Shown here: positions 1 to 11,980 of the stretch, piece by piece
Layout of the letters: every line of letters begins with the position of its first letter
Numbering within the stretch: position 1 is the stretch's first letter
Assembly: GCA_973895155.1 (NCBI GenBank)
Contig: OZ316893.1
Span: 24,552,001 to 24,616,000 of the forward strand
Direction of reading: 5' to 3'
DNA length: 64,000 nt
Origin: Marsupella aquatica
Lineage: Eukaryota > Marchantiophyta
The notes under the pieces: model-generated
Told to the model about the DNA's origin: nothing
What the model saw: the letters and a program-made list of their open reading frames with translations, nothing else
Databases searched by the model: none
Program-made: the position numbers and the translations under genes

Positions 1-435
1 TACGACCAAAAAGAGTGAAAATGTGACTGGTTTTGTTGTCGCTTGACATCCCATGGTATTCCCTCCTTATCGCCTGTAGGTATTCTCTCGGCATGTTGAG
101 GCAACACTTCAACTTACAACAACCTTCTCTTTGGATGAAGTCAATTTCCTCCTCTGTGATTTTCAGTATCGCCTGAGACTCCAGGTGCTTCTTCCTTTTT
201 TCATCTGGGTTAACCTTTGTTCTCTTGATATATAAAATTATACGGCCGCTTTGAAAACTCAGTGTCACCTTTCATATCTACCTCTAGATGATCTTGACCA
301 TCAAAAATTGGCTACAGAGAAACCTCTTTAATGAGATATAGAAGAAAAATACCCCTTGATATCAGCATAAGTGAACAAACGGCCCACCTAACAAGACCAG
401 GCACTCCGGGGGAAATATTTGGGAAAAATAGAGGG
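1..435. other. No gene seen
   Basis: AT-rich sequence without a convincing open frame. It holds the first copy of the dispersed palindrome (280-300). Confidence 0.5.
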
Positions 436-1500
436 TCAATTAATCACGTGTGTGACCGCAACCCCAACGTGATCTAGCCCAAGAACCTCATCATCAATTG
501 CACCTGACTCGAAAGGAACTGTGATGATTCCAACCCTAACCTTGGTCCAATTATCATGAGCATACAATTCCACTTCCTCGGTAATCCAGTTAGCACGCAA
601 ACTATAATCCTTGAAATTATAATTTCCAAAAACATCCCGTGTGGATGGATCGTCTAGTACATCTTGGGAAGAACTCCTCCGAGTAGCATCCTTTAAATTC
701 CAAAGTACAAAAGTGTCCTTGAATGCTTCCTGAACGGTATCAGCTCTAGCATGCGGAAAGGGTAACCTCTCCCTTCCTTGAACAACTTCACATATTTTCA
801 CACTAATCCTAGAAGCGCCAAGTCTTTCGTTGTGACAGGTCTCATCGGGATTGGTCTTGAATACAAATCCACGAGACACAATCTGATTGCCAATCCAGAG
901 CTCCACTTCATTGCCACATATAATTGAGTCTCCCAAACTTCCCACCAAAGATTTGTCTGGTACGCAACCGGGCAATGTATCCTTTGTAGAACAAGAGGCA
1001 CTTGGGGGGGGTCACTTCCATGGAAGTGGCATATCACGTGCGACGAAGTATAAGGTCATTTAAATGGTTTTGGTGGAAGACTTATTAAGTCTTCAATGGA
1101 AACATAGGGTTGTTTAATTGCAAAATGCATACGTGTCATCACATGATTGGTGTCGTACAACTTTATAGAAAGTGACTCAGGGGGGTTATAATAAATGACT
1201 CAAACTGTCGCACGTGATGTATGACCCTTCATATAGTGACCCCCCCGAGAAGAGGCATCCATTTGTGTTGTCACTGGAGTTGACTGTGACCCCAAATAGT
1301 GCAAGAGTCGATAGCATTGAATAGGATCCTGATTGGCGGCAAAGGGTATGGAATTTCTCGTGATCCCTCATAGCACTTTTCAATGAGAACTCCAACACGA
1401 TTACTTCCCAAATCAACATTACGCACTGGGTCACCCGGGTCAACCTTGAGGACGGTCCCGGAGGCAACTTCCACTCCGTCGATCACGAGGCAAACCTCAT
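436..1500 (-). pseudogene. Decayed transposon-associated protein with a duplicated ~70-residue domain
   Basis: Two minus-strand open stretches, 1486-1271 and 975-436, encode two versions of one ~70-residue domain. Each has a hydrophobic strand ending in an ASG or SRG turn (VEVASGTV, QIVSRGFV), a charged loop, a VGVLIEK or ISVKICE strand, a G-R-E/R-x-P-x-P motif, and a closing TIWG or VLWN. The pattern resembles the duplicated domain of large plant transposon-associated proteins of the DUF8039 type; this is a by-eye assignment. A MITE (1001-1249) sits between the copies. After removing it and one target-site copy, the two frames still do not join, so at least one more frameshift or a lost intron is needed. 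No transposase core is visible. Another MITE (1584-1857) lies upstream. It could be a fragment of a live gene with unseen exons, but the damage argues for a relic. Confidence 0.45.
1001..1249 (+). mobile_element. MITE, subfamily B, 249 bp, 8-bp TSD
   Basis: Starts CTTGGGGGGGGTCACTTCC and ends GTGACCCCCCCGAG, giving inverted termini. Flanked by the perfect 8-bp direct repeat AAGAGGCA (993-1000 and 1250-1257). A second inverted block lies inside each end: CACGTGCGACG near the left and CGTCGCACGTG near the right. No coding capacity. An 8-bp TSD fits hAT, P or Merlin-like transposases; no autonomous partner is visible in the window. It splits the two domain copies of the surrounding relic. Confidence 0.9.
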
Positions 1501-1583
1501 CTCCTCAAAAGAAAATCCCCATTGAAAACGTGGTCCAAACCTTTGGATGTAGTTACCTCGAGATGATCTTGAGGTAAAGTGAC

Positions 1584-1857
1584 CTCGGGGGTCTCACTAT
1601 ATGGATGCCTCCCAATCCCCTGCGACATTTTTAGGCATTAGACCCCTAAAATGTAAGAAAAAAAATATTTTTAAACCCCTATAAATTTGGAAATTTTGGT
1701 TAGAAAGACCCTAATGTTCTTATAAGTCTCAAAATCAAATTAAAAAAACCCTATTGTTCTTCTGCAAAAATTCTTAAGTCTTCCCTTCAAACCAAAAAAT
1801 TGACCCTATCCTTTGTCGCACATGATGTGCCATTTTTATGGAAGTGAAACCCCCAAG
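1584..1857 (+). mobile_element. MITE, subfamily A, 274 bp, 8-bp TSD
   Basis: Termini CTCGGGGGTCTCACT and AAGTGAAACCCCCAAG. Perfect 8-bp TSD AAAGTGAC at 1576-1583 and 1858-1865. The interior is AT-rich and runs through ACCCTAATGTTCTTATAAG, which all A copies share. It landed next to the palindrome at 1553-1577, with the TSD overlapping that palindrome's right edge. Confidence 0.9.
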
Positions 1858-1865
1858 AAAGTGAC

Positions 1866-3202
1866 TAGCAAAAATGAACCAAAAGAATCGAGTGTAGAAG
1901 TTTATCCCCAAAACCATGTGATACAACAAATAAGAAACTCTTCTACCTCAAGACGATCTTGAGGTAGAAGAGGGACCAAAAAACCAAGATGTAAAGATTC
2001 AGAAGTCTGTAGCTCAAGACAATCTCGACATAGAATATAAAATCTCAATGAAGAGGGAATTCAGATTCTATACTTCCAACTATCTATAAACCCAATTAGA
2101 AGAAGGACAATGGAATGCATCTACTATCACACGAAAAGGAGATTAGCTAGAAGGCAACAATTAATAATTTTGAGGATCAAAACTAACGCTTGAGATGATC
2201 TCGAGCCAAAAAGGACACTGTACCTGACAAAGATACTATTATGAATAATAAGCTACCCAACATGAGAAATATATAATTGGCTATAGATGATCTAGATAGA
2301 GGTAAGATTTGGTGTTTGACAGTGCAATACAGAAAGTAGGCTCCCAGAAGACTTCCAAACACTGAGAAATAGCTTCTAAAGGCCTCCAAATAGAGGGAAA
2401 AGGCTTCCAAATGGATTTTGACTGACATTAGTATAAGCTAAAATGGTTTAGTATTCTAAAATTTATGGGCTCAATTGTTTTAGACCTACTTCAGAGCTTA
2501 AAATGATAATGTCTTGACATATCCTAAACACAAACGCAGAGTCCACAACCCTAAAAAAAACTAAGACAGAAAGAGATCAGAGCACAAATCTAGAGCCAGA
2601 GAGGGAGAGGGAGAGGGAGTAGAGAGAGGCAGAGGGAGCAAGGAGCGAGCAGTGAAACAAAATCAGAAGAATGACCCTTTGGCATGGAGAGGAAAGAGAA
2701 GCAATATATAAAATCCTCATTGACAAAAAGGCCAATCAGACGGCTTGGTTGAACTTGTGGCAGGGCTAAACTTGTAGTAGGGCTGAAGTACATATAACAA
2801 TAATGATAGTACGTGTGACCGTAATCATGACTGTACCCACCCAACGTCACCTCGACGATACGCGTGAGTTAGGGGCTGCCTGCATGGCAGCCTGCATGAG
2901 GCCGTGGTGCGCGCCTCAGGGCCGAGCCCCGAGGGGCTTATAGTGCCGTGAGGGGGTTTGAACTCCTCATTTGCACATTTGCCTCCTTGCCTCCTCGCCT
3001 CCTTTGCGTCCCTTGCCTCCTCGCCTCCTGCCTCTAGATATTGCGTCGCTCTTGCCTCGAGATCCTTGTAGTTGCCTCAAGATATTAGAGGGTCAAGATT
3101 CTATTTTAGCCTAGAGATTTTAGAGGGTCAAGATTTTGCTTTTTGCCTCAAGATTTGTTTTGTCAATTATCAGCTAGTAGCACATTCCTCTATTCAACAG
3201 CC
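1866..3202. other. Intergenic stretch; GC-rich centre with CCT-type microsatellite
   Basis: No gene supported. It holds four copies of the palindrome. Around 2870-3040 the base composition becomes GC-rich and a degenerate tandem of the GCCTCCT type runs at about 2980-3040. This patch lies at the point where palindrome polarity changes. Confidence 0.4.
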
Positions 3203-3352
3203 ATGTCGACTGTTGTAGATTTCTCCAAGGAGGACTTTGCCGAGTACAACCTAACAACCATTGCAGAGCAGCTTCAGACCCTTCTAGATTCAGCGCATCA
3301 CATCCATCACACTATTAAACATAATTTACCCTCTTTGTTGATTGTTCAGGTT
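3203..3352 (+). CDS. Possible small exon, unrecognised
   Basis: A plus-strand frame from the ATG at 3203 reads MSTVVDFSKEDFAEYNL and continues to the CAG just before the palindrome at 3355. Its amphipathic, charged composition is more protein-like than its surroundings, and it may be the first exon of the remnant at 4801-6225. No family is recognised and no splice partner can be proven. Could equally be chance. Confidence 0.2.
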
Positions 3353-3518
3353 TTGCTCGAGATCATCTCGAGCTTCAATTGGTCCACTTGTATTGGGGTT
3401 CCTTGGATGCAGTTGAGGCTCGAGATCATCTTGAACCGATTGATATTTTCTACATTACTTTGCTTCAAAAGGTTTTGATATAAATTGATTTTGCATTTGA
3501 TGTAAGTACGTGGCATGA

Positions 3519-4800
3519 GGCTCGAGATCGTCTCGAGCCAAATATGCATTCCCATAATCAATTGTTTTTCTAACATGTTATCTTGTCAAATTTCTTCGAG
3601 CTGGAAACTCTTATCCTTCAAAAGCGAACATCATATATCCAAAATATCCCACATTTTCTTCCTCTAGGGACTTCTGTACTCTCCAACTTGTTTTTGATCA
3701 TAGACATCCAACCGAGTTAAGGATATCAGAAGTCAGTGGAGAAAGTGAATTTGAATCATTGTTGAATATGATGTTTGGATTTGATGGTGATTCTGATACT
3801 TCAGAATCAATCCTTAAAATGCCAATAGCAGATCCATAACTGTCCAAATTTGCTTCCTCCAACATCTTCCTTACTCTCTAACTCGTTTTGATACACGAGG
3901 ACAAACCGAGTTGGAGGGTTTTGAATATTATGGAAAAGGCAACATTTGGATTGTTTTTGAATCTGATATTTGTATTTGATGAGGATTCACAGAGTCAATG
4001 TTTTCCAATGACAAAATCTTATAAGGGAGAAAGTTAGGGAACTGTGAAGAGAGTGAGGGTTGCAAAGATCATTTTTGAATATGTGATTTGAATATGTTTT
4101 TGAATCTGATGATTGGAAAGGTAAGAATTTGTTGATAAATGGCTACATCTGGAAATCTCTATTTTTAGAGATCTTAGGGTCGAGACCGTCTCGAGCCAAA
4201 TATATTCATAACTCTCTTCCATTATATTCCTCCGTGTTCCCTTGTCCAATTTCTTCAAGTTGGAAGGACTTCATGTCATATGCTTCAATTACTAATAGCA
4301 TATCCAATATGATCCAAGCTTGCCTTCTGGACCACTTTCTTAGCCCTCCAACTCGTTTGTGAAGATGTGACAAACCACCAAGTTAGAGGGTTTGAATATG
4401 GTCGAATAGATGACGTTGGATCATTCTTGAAAATGTTGTTGGCATTTGACTGATTTATGATATTGTAGAATCACATCTTCCAATGAAGAATCTGGCATTG
4501 GAACACGTTAGAATGCAGTGGACAAAAACCTCGACTAAGATTTTCTTTGATTTATGTTGAATATTGTTTAATACAGAGGGTGGCTCTAGATCATCTCGAG
4601 CCTCTTGTGGTTCCTGACTATTGCTCTATTCCACTATATTTGCATGTGTTCCCTTTACAAATTTCTTTGGGTTGAAAAGACTTCATGTTGCATCCCCCAA
4701 AAAAATCTGGGAATGGAACATGTGAGAATACAGTACACAAAACCGTTGACTTGATCCTCCTAAAGCTGAGGGAAGCTCAAGATCATCTCGAGCCTCCTAT
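3519..4800 (+). repeat. Diverged tandem units each headed by the palindrome
   Basis: Sequence after the palindromes at 3519, 4177 and 4582 is recognisably related. Each has a copy of the palindrome, then a TTGTCAAATTTCTTC-like block, then a block like CCAACTCGTTT, followed by a GAGTTGGAGGGTTT-like block in the longer units. Unit lengths differ (about 660, 400 and 190 bp), so the array has decayed or lost segments. Short frames through it are not credible genes. Confidence 0.55.
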
Positions 4801-6225
4801 TTGTTTCTCGGTTTTGAGTTCCATGTTTCCGACTATTGCTCCATTTTGGTTGTTCCAGGTACGAAATTGGGATCGCCTAATTTGGTAGTCAAAGATGAAC
4901 ATGCCATTGAGGTTTCCTGCCCTGGAAAAGGTGATGTAGGATTCTGTTGGGCCATTGAGCTTGCTGAAACTGAAGACATGGAAGGATCTGTTATTTGTGT
5001 GAAGACGAGGTCTCCATCTGTCGAACCTCTAGTGTGCAGCCTACTTGGGCCTGTTGTTTCTATTGTAATAAGTAACGGTAAGGAAATTGTCTTGACGGTG
5101 GAGAACCATGAGACTGGGAAGTGGGCTCTAATCTCGGGGGTCTCACTACATGGGGACCTCCCCATCACCTGCGACGTTTTTAGGCCTTGGACCCCCTAAA
5201 ATGTAAGAAAAAAATATTATTTTTTAACCCCTATAAAGTTGGAATATTCTTGGAATATTCCAAAAATTGGATTAAAAAGGCCCTAATGTTCTTATAAGTC
5301 TCAAAATTGAATTTAAAAGACCCTATTGTTCTTCTACAAAAATTCTTAAGTTTTCCCTTACAACCAATAAAATGACCCTATCCTTCGTCGCACGTGATAT
5401 GCCATTTTTGTGGAAGTGAAACCCCCAAGGCTCTAATTAGGCTTCACGCCAAAGACTACTCTTGCGATCTTAACATTGAACGTGCAGCCAAGAAACAACT
5501 GAGCGTGATATCAATGGGGTTCTTCCTCGAGGGTTTTACTACCAGTAATCTGCTTGAAGAGACACTTATATCTGGAGCAGATATAATTTTTGGATTCCTG
5601 TATTGTTGGAAGTATGGGTTTGATTGTGATGATGCATTCACGATTCCTTTCAGACATGTGGAAGGTTTTGAGACTAATGTCAGAATCCAAATTGGGGGAG
5701 TTTCAATCCATATCCCCTGCTTTTGTGTTTGGAACCGGAAAATTTGACGAGGATGAATTTAAAAAGTGGGTATTGTCTCATCAGAGATAAACAGGTAAAT
5801 TGAAATTTGCAGCTTCAGGAGAAAAGACGTCCGGCTCGGACAAAAAGGAGGCAAAGGTGTCTCAAAAGAGGAAAAGGGTTGACAAACCCGAAAGCAAAGT
5901 GAAGAAGGCTCCACCTCCGAAAAAGTCCATACCGGTCAAGGTAGATCTCATTCCGGCATTTTCCTCAGGTGCGATTGCACATACCGATGATGACCGCACT
6001 CCCGGAGATGCTCCGGGTGAAAAGAGCATTAAAGAAGGAGCCAAAGTTCTTAAGGAAATTTTAGAGGAGTATTACACATTTGGCATAAATGAAACTTTTG
6101 ACATTCCTGTCACTAGTATAGATTCACCTTCCGCAGTTTTGGTACATATAGGATGTTCAATAAGGACCATGCCATGGAGGTCGCAAAATCCATGGTTAAA
6201 AACCCTGGAATGGCACAAGTTATAG
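4801..6225 (+). pseudogene. Unrecognised gene, broken by a MITE inside an exon
   Basis: A coding-looking plus frame runs from about 4860 (GTKLGSPNLVVKDEH) to GKWALI at 5131, where a 297-bp MITE interrupts it. After the element and its 8-bp duplication the same protein resumes (ALIRLHAKDYSCDLN) in the frame expected from adding 305 bp, so the insertion hit an open exon. Translation then reaches a stop near 5747. A neighbouring frame continues with a strongly basic stretch (KKEAKVSQKRKRVDKP, about 5840-5890), resembling a nuclear-localisation region, and ends at 6225 after a helical EGAKVLKEILEEYY segment. A beta-rich domain followed by a basic tail would fit a chromatin-associated protein, but I do not recognise the family. 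The MITE introduces an in-frame stop. Confidence 0.4.
5133..5429 (+). mobile_element. MITE, subfamily A, 297 bp, 8-bp TSD, in an exon
   Basis: Termini CTCGGGGGTCTCACTACATGG and GTGGAAGTGAAACCCCCAAG. Perfect TSD GCTCTAAT at 5125-5132 and 5430-5437. Subterminal block CGTCGCACGTGATATGCC near the right end mirrors ATCACCTGCGACG near the left. Removing element plus one TSD restores frame continuity of the host coding sequence. Confidence 0.92.
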
Positions 6226-7284
6226 AATTTTTGGGGGTAAAACAATAAATTTGAAGGTCAATTTCTGGACTAGAGCTAGAAATTCCAGTTTTAATAAATA
6301 GGGTGATAAATTGATCATCCCAACTACTAAATTTTCTGTTGTTGTTGTGAACATGGCAAAAACTTAATTAAAGGACATGTCAAAGCTTAGATCTGAAAAC
6401 CATCCTTCAGATATAGAGCATCAGTTCATGTACAATCACTCCCATCTTGAGCTTTGCAATTGTTTCTTACTTGACTGGCTAAATTGGCAAATCATTGCTC
6501 AGGTCTTTATTCCATCAGCAAGCCCCGACCCACTGTCTTGCTGTCATGGCCCACACTACCACTTGAGGGTACAGCAATTATGACTTTCATGGAACCACTG
6601 TGGGCTTCTTCCTCACCCTACCACCTTGACAGCAGAGGAGACGTATGATGGAAAATGTAGAACAAATGACGGTCCCTGTGGTGCGTCCCCTGCCTCCCCA
6701 AACCCAAGAAACCCCCTTGCTCAAGCTGATTCTCGCAGGTTTCGTCCTTGGCAAGGCCGTTTCCGCGGCTTAGCGGCATGGGACGCTGCTAATTCTCCTT
6801 CAACTACTTCTATTAACATTTTACACACATATACTGGACAGATCCTGTCATCGGGTCATGAGATACTTAGCCGGCCTATTCTAGTCCCTCCCTTGTATTC
6901 CTCTCCTGGTCTTCCATTAGGTATGTTTGGATTCTGCCGCCGGAATGATCCCCAATTGGCTTGGTTAAGCCGCTAAGACCTCTCTCAGCTCGACACATCC
7001 AACTCTCACTCCCCTGCTTACTTCTATTCCTCTATTAGTTGATGTGGGCACTCTTCACACAAGTTAATGCGACACACAAATAGCAAAATGACTCCTTCTG
7101 ACTGAGTTATACCATGCACTTGCCATACAAACAGTACATCTCATACACAAGCTCTGCGAACTAAGCCGTGAGGCCAACTCTATTCAGTTCTTAAGTATGA
7201 GGAAACATGAATATACACAAGGGTCACTATATAACTAACCGAAAGCTTCTCTTACTACTTGATCCCAGTAAATAACAAATGTGC
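6226..7284. other. No gene seen
   Basis: Open frames here (for example 6626-6976) are short, lack any recognisable motif and have no codon-bias support. No structural repeat noticed. Confidence 0.4.
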
Positions 7285-7990
7285 ACATTCCTGTTTGTGG
7301 CGAAAGCAACGTAATTTTGGGGGCGCCATGCTGTAAATATTAAACATAAAAAAAACCAAAATACAAAGGAAGAGATGTCATTTAGTAAAACAAAGTTACC
7401 ATTTTGATGTTTGTCAAAGATATATCAATGTTTTATATCAAAATGCTCGTATTTTTTAATTGTTTGCAAGTTTGAAAAAATCAATCAATAGAAACGTACA
7501 TAATTAAAACCCATTTGGCTTCACATTGTAAAACTAAATAATAAATCTCCTTAGTACTTGATAAAATTTGCCAATGTTTGATTCATTGGAAAATTCAAGA
7601 TCAAGATTTAGAAATTCGTGATCTCTTTAGTAATGTCTTGATAAAATCTCTCAATGTCACTCATTGAAAAGCTAGAGTAAAATTAAAAACTCATCATCTC
7701 TTTAGTACTTGACAAAATCTATCAATGTTAGGTTCATTGGAAAGCTAGAGAAATTTAGATACTCGTGATCTCTCTATTTCTTCACAAATAATCTCAATGT
7801 CACACATTAGAAAGCTAAAAAGATTGAAAACCTCTTCATCTCTTGAGTACCATGACAAAATCTGACATAAAATTTGTAAATGTCAGGCTCAATGTTAGAA
7901 AGCTAAAAGAATTCATGAACTCATAATCAAAATTTCTTATACTAACAATCATTGGAAAGGCAAAGATATTCAAAAACCCATATGGAACTT
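7285..7990 (-). repeat. Long AT-rich repeat, inverted partner at 20.57-20.99 kb
   Basis: Bases about 7285-7680 match the reverse complement of 20570-20990 at many points, including GGAAGAGATGTCATTTAGTA and TCTTGATAAAATCTCTCAATG. From 7540 onward the sequence becomes a degenerate ~80-bp tandem of CTCTTTAGTACTTGACAAAA, TCAATGT..TCATTGGAAAGC and an ACTCATCATC-like block. The left edge carries a partial copy of the TTTACGG element seen at 19.0, 20.9 and 59.5 kb. Confidence 0.65.
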
Positions 7991-10068
7991 GACAGATTTG
8001 TCAATTTGAGGCTCATTGGAAACCCTTTCTCGATTAAGAGACATCATAATCTTGTCACCGTCACAAACTTAGCCGCTACAAATTGATTTCTTTGATTACG
8101 TCACCATTGCTTGTCCACAATGCTTGCTTCCCGGCTCGAATTGTTTGCATCTCTTAGATAGTCTTCAACTAAAGCTCACTCTAAACACAGGTTGACGCCA
8201 AATGCAGCCTCTATGTCAAAGAAACAATTGTTGATCTTCCCCTCACACCATAGCTTTCTTAAATAAAAATAACTACAAATCCTTTGTTTGAAGTGATGGC
8301 TCGTTCATTTTGTGTGTTCTTCCCACCAAATTGAAAAGTGTTCTTTTGCCAACAGTTGAGTGTTGTGCTCTAGTCTGTCTTGTGGCGGTAATGCTCAATG
8401 TAACTCACAAACAATCAAGCAAGAATGGTTGAAAGATGATTTCTCTAATGTGTAAACAAAACCTATAAGAAAACTCAAATCCTCCACATTCAACCTTCCC
8501 TTTGATAAATCTCTATCTTTTGAGCATTTGTTTTTGTATGAGCACACACCAACACCATTGGGAGACTCAAAACCGTTGGTTACCGCCTTGATGAAAATTG
8601 ATTTCACTTGATCACACAAACATTCCTTGGATGAACATGGGGGTCCACGGATTAATTGAGGTAAGTGACGGTAATTAGGGTGTGTGACACTAATATAGTA
8701 TGATACTAATTCTGGTCACAAGTCAAATAGTGTCACATACACTTAAGTTAAAAAATAAAATGGACAGTTCTAGTCAATTTTCTTATAAATTTTTTAAAAA
8801 AATTTGCACAATATTTAATTACAGTTTACAAAATTTACTACTCAAACATTGAGAAAACTTCAGAAACTTACACTCCTTCCATATTGTACTCAAACATTGA
8901 GCAAACTTCAAAAATTTATAACTCCTTCTCACATAACACAAAATTGCAGTTGAATGGGGTATATATTCAACCACACTGAGAAAATAAGATTTGTTTGATT
9001 CACTTCTATGAACTACAAATAACACCTGCTATCTCACATAAGCTACAAACTAACATACTTTCTACTCCCTTATAACCTGTCCCTTGTGTCTCATCCTTGC
9101 AAGACGGCGTACAGCCCCAAGAGAAGTGGGTTGAGTTGGCTCTTCACCTGGTTCACCAACATCAGGAGCCACTTCAACAATAGCATCAATGTCAAGGCCA
9201 ACTTGACTCAGCTTCAAAATTCACTCAATACTTTGCTATGCTATTTTGAAGCTCAGGTGTAAGTTGACTTTCAGACTATACACCATTGACATTTAGAGAC
9301 AAACCGATGTTTATCATTGAATTTTGTGCATAAGACATGCCGTGTCTGTCAACAGATTTGTTCCCCTTAGCTACAGAGTCCCTTGCCAATGTCAAAAACA
9401 ATGTTTGTGTGGATTTATCAATTTCCCAGATGTGCCCTATGTCCCAGTCCCCACATTTTTGGGTCTTCATTTTTCATTTTTTGAAGTGAAGCAAGGATAA
9501 GCCAAAGGAGATGCACATTAATTACCAGTGACATTTTGACATAGTCTTGATTCTTTTTGAATTCTCTTGCTCTAGCAAATCCAACTATGATGGCCAATCC
9601 ATACCCGTCATGTTATCAATCTGTCAACCTCCTTTCACAAAGACTGACAAGCTAAAACACAAAGAAGCTTTCTAAGAACATACACACAAAAAGATGTTGT
9701 TGGTGGTCTGGATAATTTTGGAGTGAGTCCAGTTTAGGTTTACCACCAATAACATAGTCACCTCTAATTATCAATATTTTTCAATGTGTTAATTTATTTT
9801 TCAAAATGGGGGTGGCGGTAAATAGTGTCACTTGGCTGAAAATCAAGGGCTACCCCTAATTAGTGTGTGTGATGTCCACTAATTGTTTCATGACACTAAA
9901 TACTGTAAAGAGACACAGGATACTTGACTGTGGTCAACTTGCTCCTATCTCAGTTGTTCCAATAAGCATCAACATGAAGAAAGCATAGTGGTGGCCCCTA
10001 GACCCAGCATGGCTCTGATCTTCAGTCTGGGATCTTCCTTGTGGATTTTGGAGAGAGATGGGTAAAAC
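7991..10068. other. No gene seen
   Basis: AT-rich non-coding sequence. Minus-strand frames at 8395-8619, 8819-9025 and 9276-9470 are short and without motifs. A small internal duplication lies around 8830-8925 (CAAACATTGAGAAAACTTCA). Confidence 0.35.
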
Positions 10069-10340
10069 CACAAGGGTCTCTTGGTATGGAGAGCCCCCAT
10101 CACCTGCAGTGTTTTTATGTCTCATAGACTCTTAAACTTAAGAAATAAAATTGGAATATCCTTTGGAACAATCTTAAATTGGTTTTTGAAGCTCAATCTC
10201 TTCTTGTAAGTCCCAAAACTGGAATTAAACAGCCCTAATGTATCTAAATGTAAGTATTTCATTTCCCCCCTGAGCCAATAAAATAATAGTATGTTTCATG
10301 GCACCCAATGTGCCATGTTTGTGGAATTGAAACCTTCAAG
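10069..10340 (+). mobile_element. MITE, subfamily A, old diverged copy
   Basis: Same architecture as the copies at 1584 and 5133: start CACAAGGGTCTC, internal CCCTAATGTATCT, right end GTGGAATTGAAACCTTCAAG. The target duplication has one mismatch (GGTAAAAC at 10061-10068, GATAAAAC at 10341-10348). Its divergence shows the family was active over a long time. Confidence 0.8.
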
Positions 10341-11980
10341 GATAAAACCCATTGACCGTACTTGAGGGCAAATGGAATATAGGTTTGCAATGTTGAAAAA
10401 ATCGTTTACACAGTGTATAGCTTGAGGGTTGTGGCCGTTGCAGAACTTTACAAAGAGCCTGAACTGTTAGATGTTGTACCTTTCCTTCCAAGAAATGAGC
10501 TTAGGGTGGGGCACGTGAAGTAAGTTAGAAAAAAGATGGGGTGCCACATCCAATAACATTAACGTCCTGAATCCCAAACCTAAGTAAAAGAGGTTTTGAA
10601 CTGCCAAACCTCACCAATATGCCCTTAAACACCCTTAAACAGCCACCGTCCATGAGAACAAAATTGCTCACTATTTCCCCTTATTTTTTACTTGGCTAAG
10701 GACAATATTGATCAATTATGGCGACCTGTGTCCACCAGGTTGTGAAAATGAACGATGGCGGTTTAGGATATCCGATCAAGGGATAGAGACTTAGCAACGT
10801 TTATACAAAGGCCTACAAGTTTACCTGAATCAGTAGCCTAACATGCAAATGGAGATCAGTGATTACCATTCTCAAAATGCCCCACAGAAGTCCACTCTCT
10901 TTACACACGAGGAGAGAAATCGCAGTTTGAATATAATGCCTTGGAGAGGTTTCCATAGACTTTGATTGACAAAGCCAGAAGACAGGAAACAGCAATCTTA
11001 ACTGCCAATGAGCACAGAATGAACAATTCTAGGTCCAATAGAAGAGAGCAGATTTTGAGGACCCGATTCACAGAAATAGACACAATATATTCCTTTGCTT
11101 GGCCTGGCTCTTAATCTAAAGAGAAACTTGTATCTCTTCATCTACAAATCTAGCTACAAAAATTCAAACCAGCGCGAATTCCACATTTATTTCCGACCTA
11201 CGAAAAACCTATCTATGTCCTAATTTCTCATTTTACTAATTACAAGCTCCGTGCTGAATATGCAAAACTCTGTCTCCATCAGGTCACCCTAAATCGAAGC
11301 TTTTTCTTCTAGCTGGATGATTTAGTACCGCATGAGATCAATCCAACGAATGTGCATAAAGTGCGCAGGTTCTCTCCAGCTCTTTGGAACAACTATCCCA
11401 TTTCCCTCAAATTCGGGAATTGCGTTCCATTATATGTGCAGGGTGTAATCAGGGGGAACAAGTGGTCACTAACCTGAAATAATATGAGAATCACCCTATT
11501 GTCCAAGAGTCCTGTTTCTCAAGCTGAGTTACCTGCCGAAACTATATTCGAAAATCTGAGAAAACAGAAATGTCCCCGTCAACTTCTTTCACAAAACAGG
11601 TTGCATTTCATCACCCTGATACCATCAAAATTCCTATTCCAAAGTAGTGAGAATCAGAATCGAGAAGTATACTAGGTATAATAACTCGAAACAAAGCAAG
11701 AGATAATGCAATCCTTTTCAAAAGGTACTTCAGAAACGAGAGAAAAACATGCATGCTAGCTGAAGTCAAGTAAATACAAGTACATATGGGAATGAAAGGT
11801 GAATATTTGAATTAGACGTGGATGAACATTATTGTTCACAGTTCGAAAATTAGGGTTGGCTTGAGACTGAAATGTAAGCAGAGAATCCTATTGGGTGCTA
11901 CAATAATCCATTGAATGTGTCACCTCGACAATCGATTTTCAATCACAAGCCCTCCGAGAAATATCCGAGTCTTCCTTAGT
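10341..11980. other. Intergenic and 3' flank of the ERA-type gene
   Basis: No independent gene supported. The last few hundred bases before 11981 probably contain the 3' untranslated region of the minus-strand GTPase gene; no polyadenylation signal is assigned. Confidence 0.35.

Larger units (their letters stand above)
280..4796. repeat. Dispersed ~20-bp palindrome family, at least 12 copies
   Basis: Near-palindromes around CTCGAGATCATCTCGAG occur at 280-300, 1553-1577, 1940-1970, 2008-2032, 2188-2207, 2278-2302, 3355-3373, 3416-3437, 3519-3539, 4177-4197, 4582-4602 and 4772-4796. The first six read GATGATC or its variants (GACGATC, GACAATC) on the plus strand; the last six read GATCATC, GATCGTC or GACCGTC. 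Polarity therefore flips between 2.3 and 3.35 kb. Arms are usually GGCTCGAG/CTCGAGCC on the right and ACCTCNAG/CTTGAGGT on the left. Some right-hand copies are anchored in longer diverged tandem units; the left-hand copies look isolated. Confidence 0.75.

Noticed and set aside
4801-5168. Nucleoplasmin-like FKBP N-terminal domain
   Set aside because: A vague beta-strand resemblance only; the family's key motifs and the isomerase domain are not seen.
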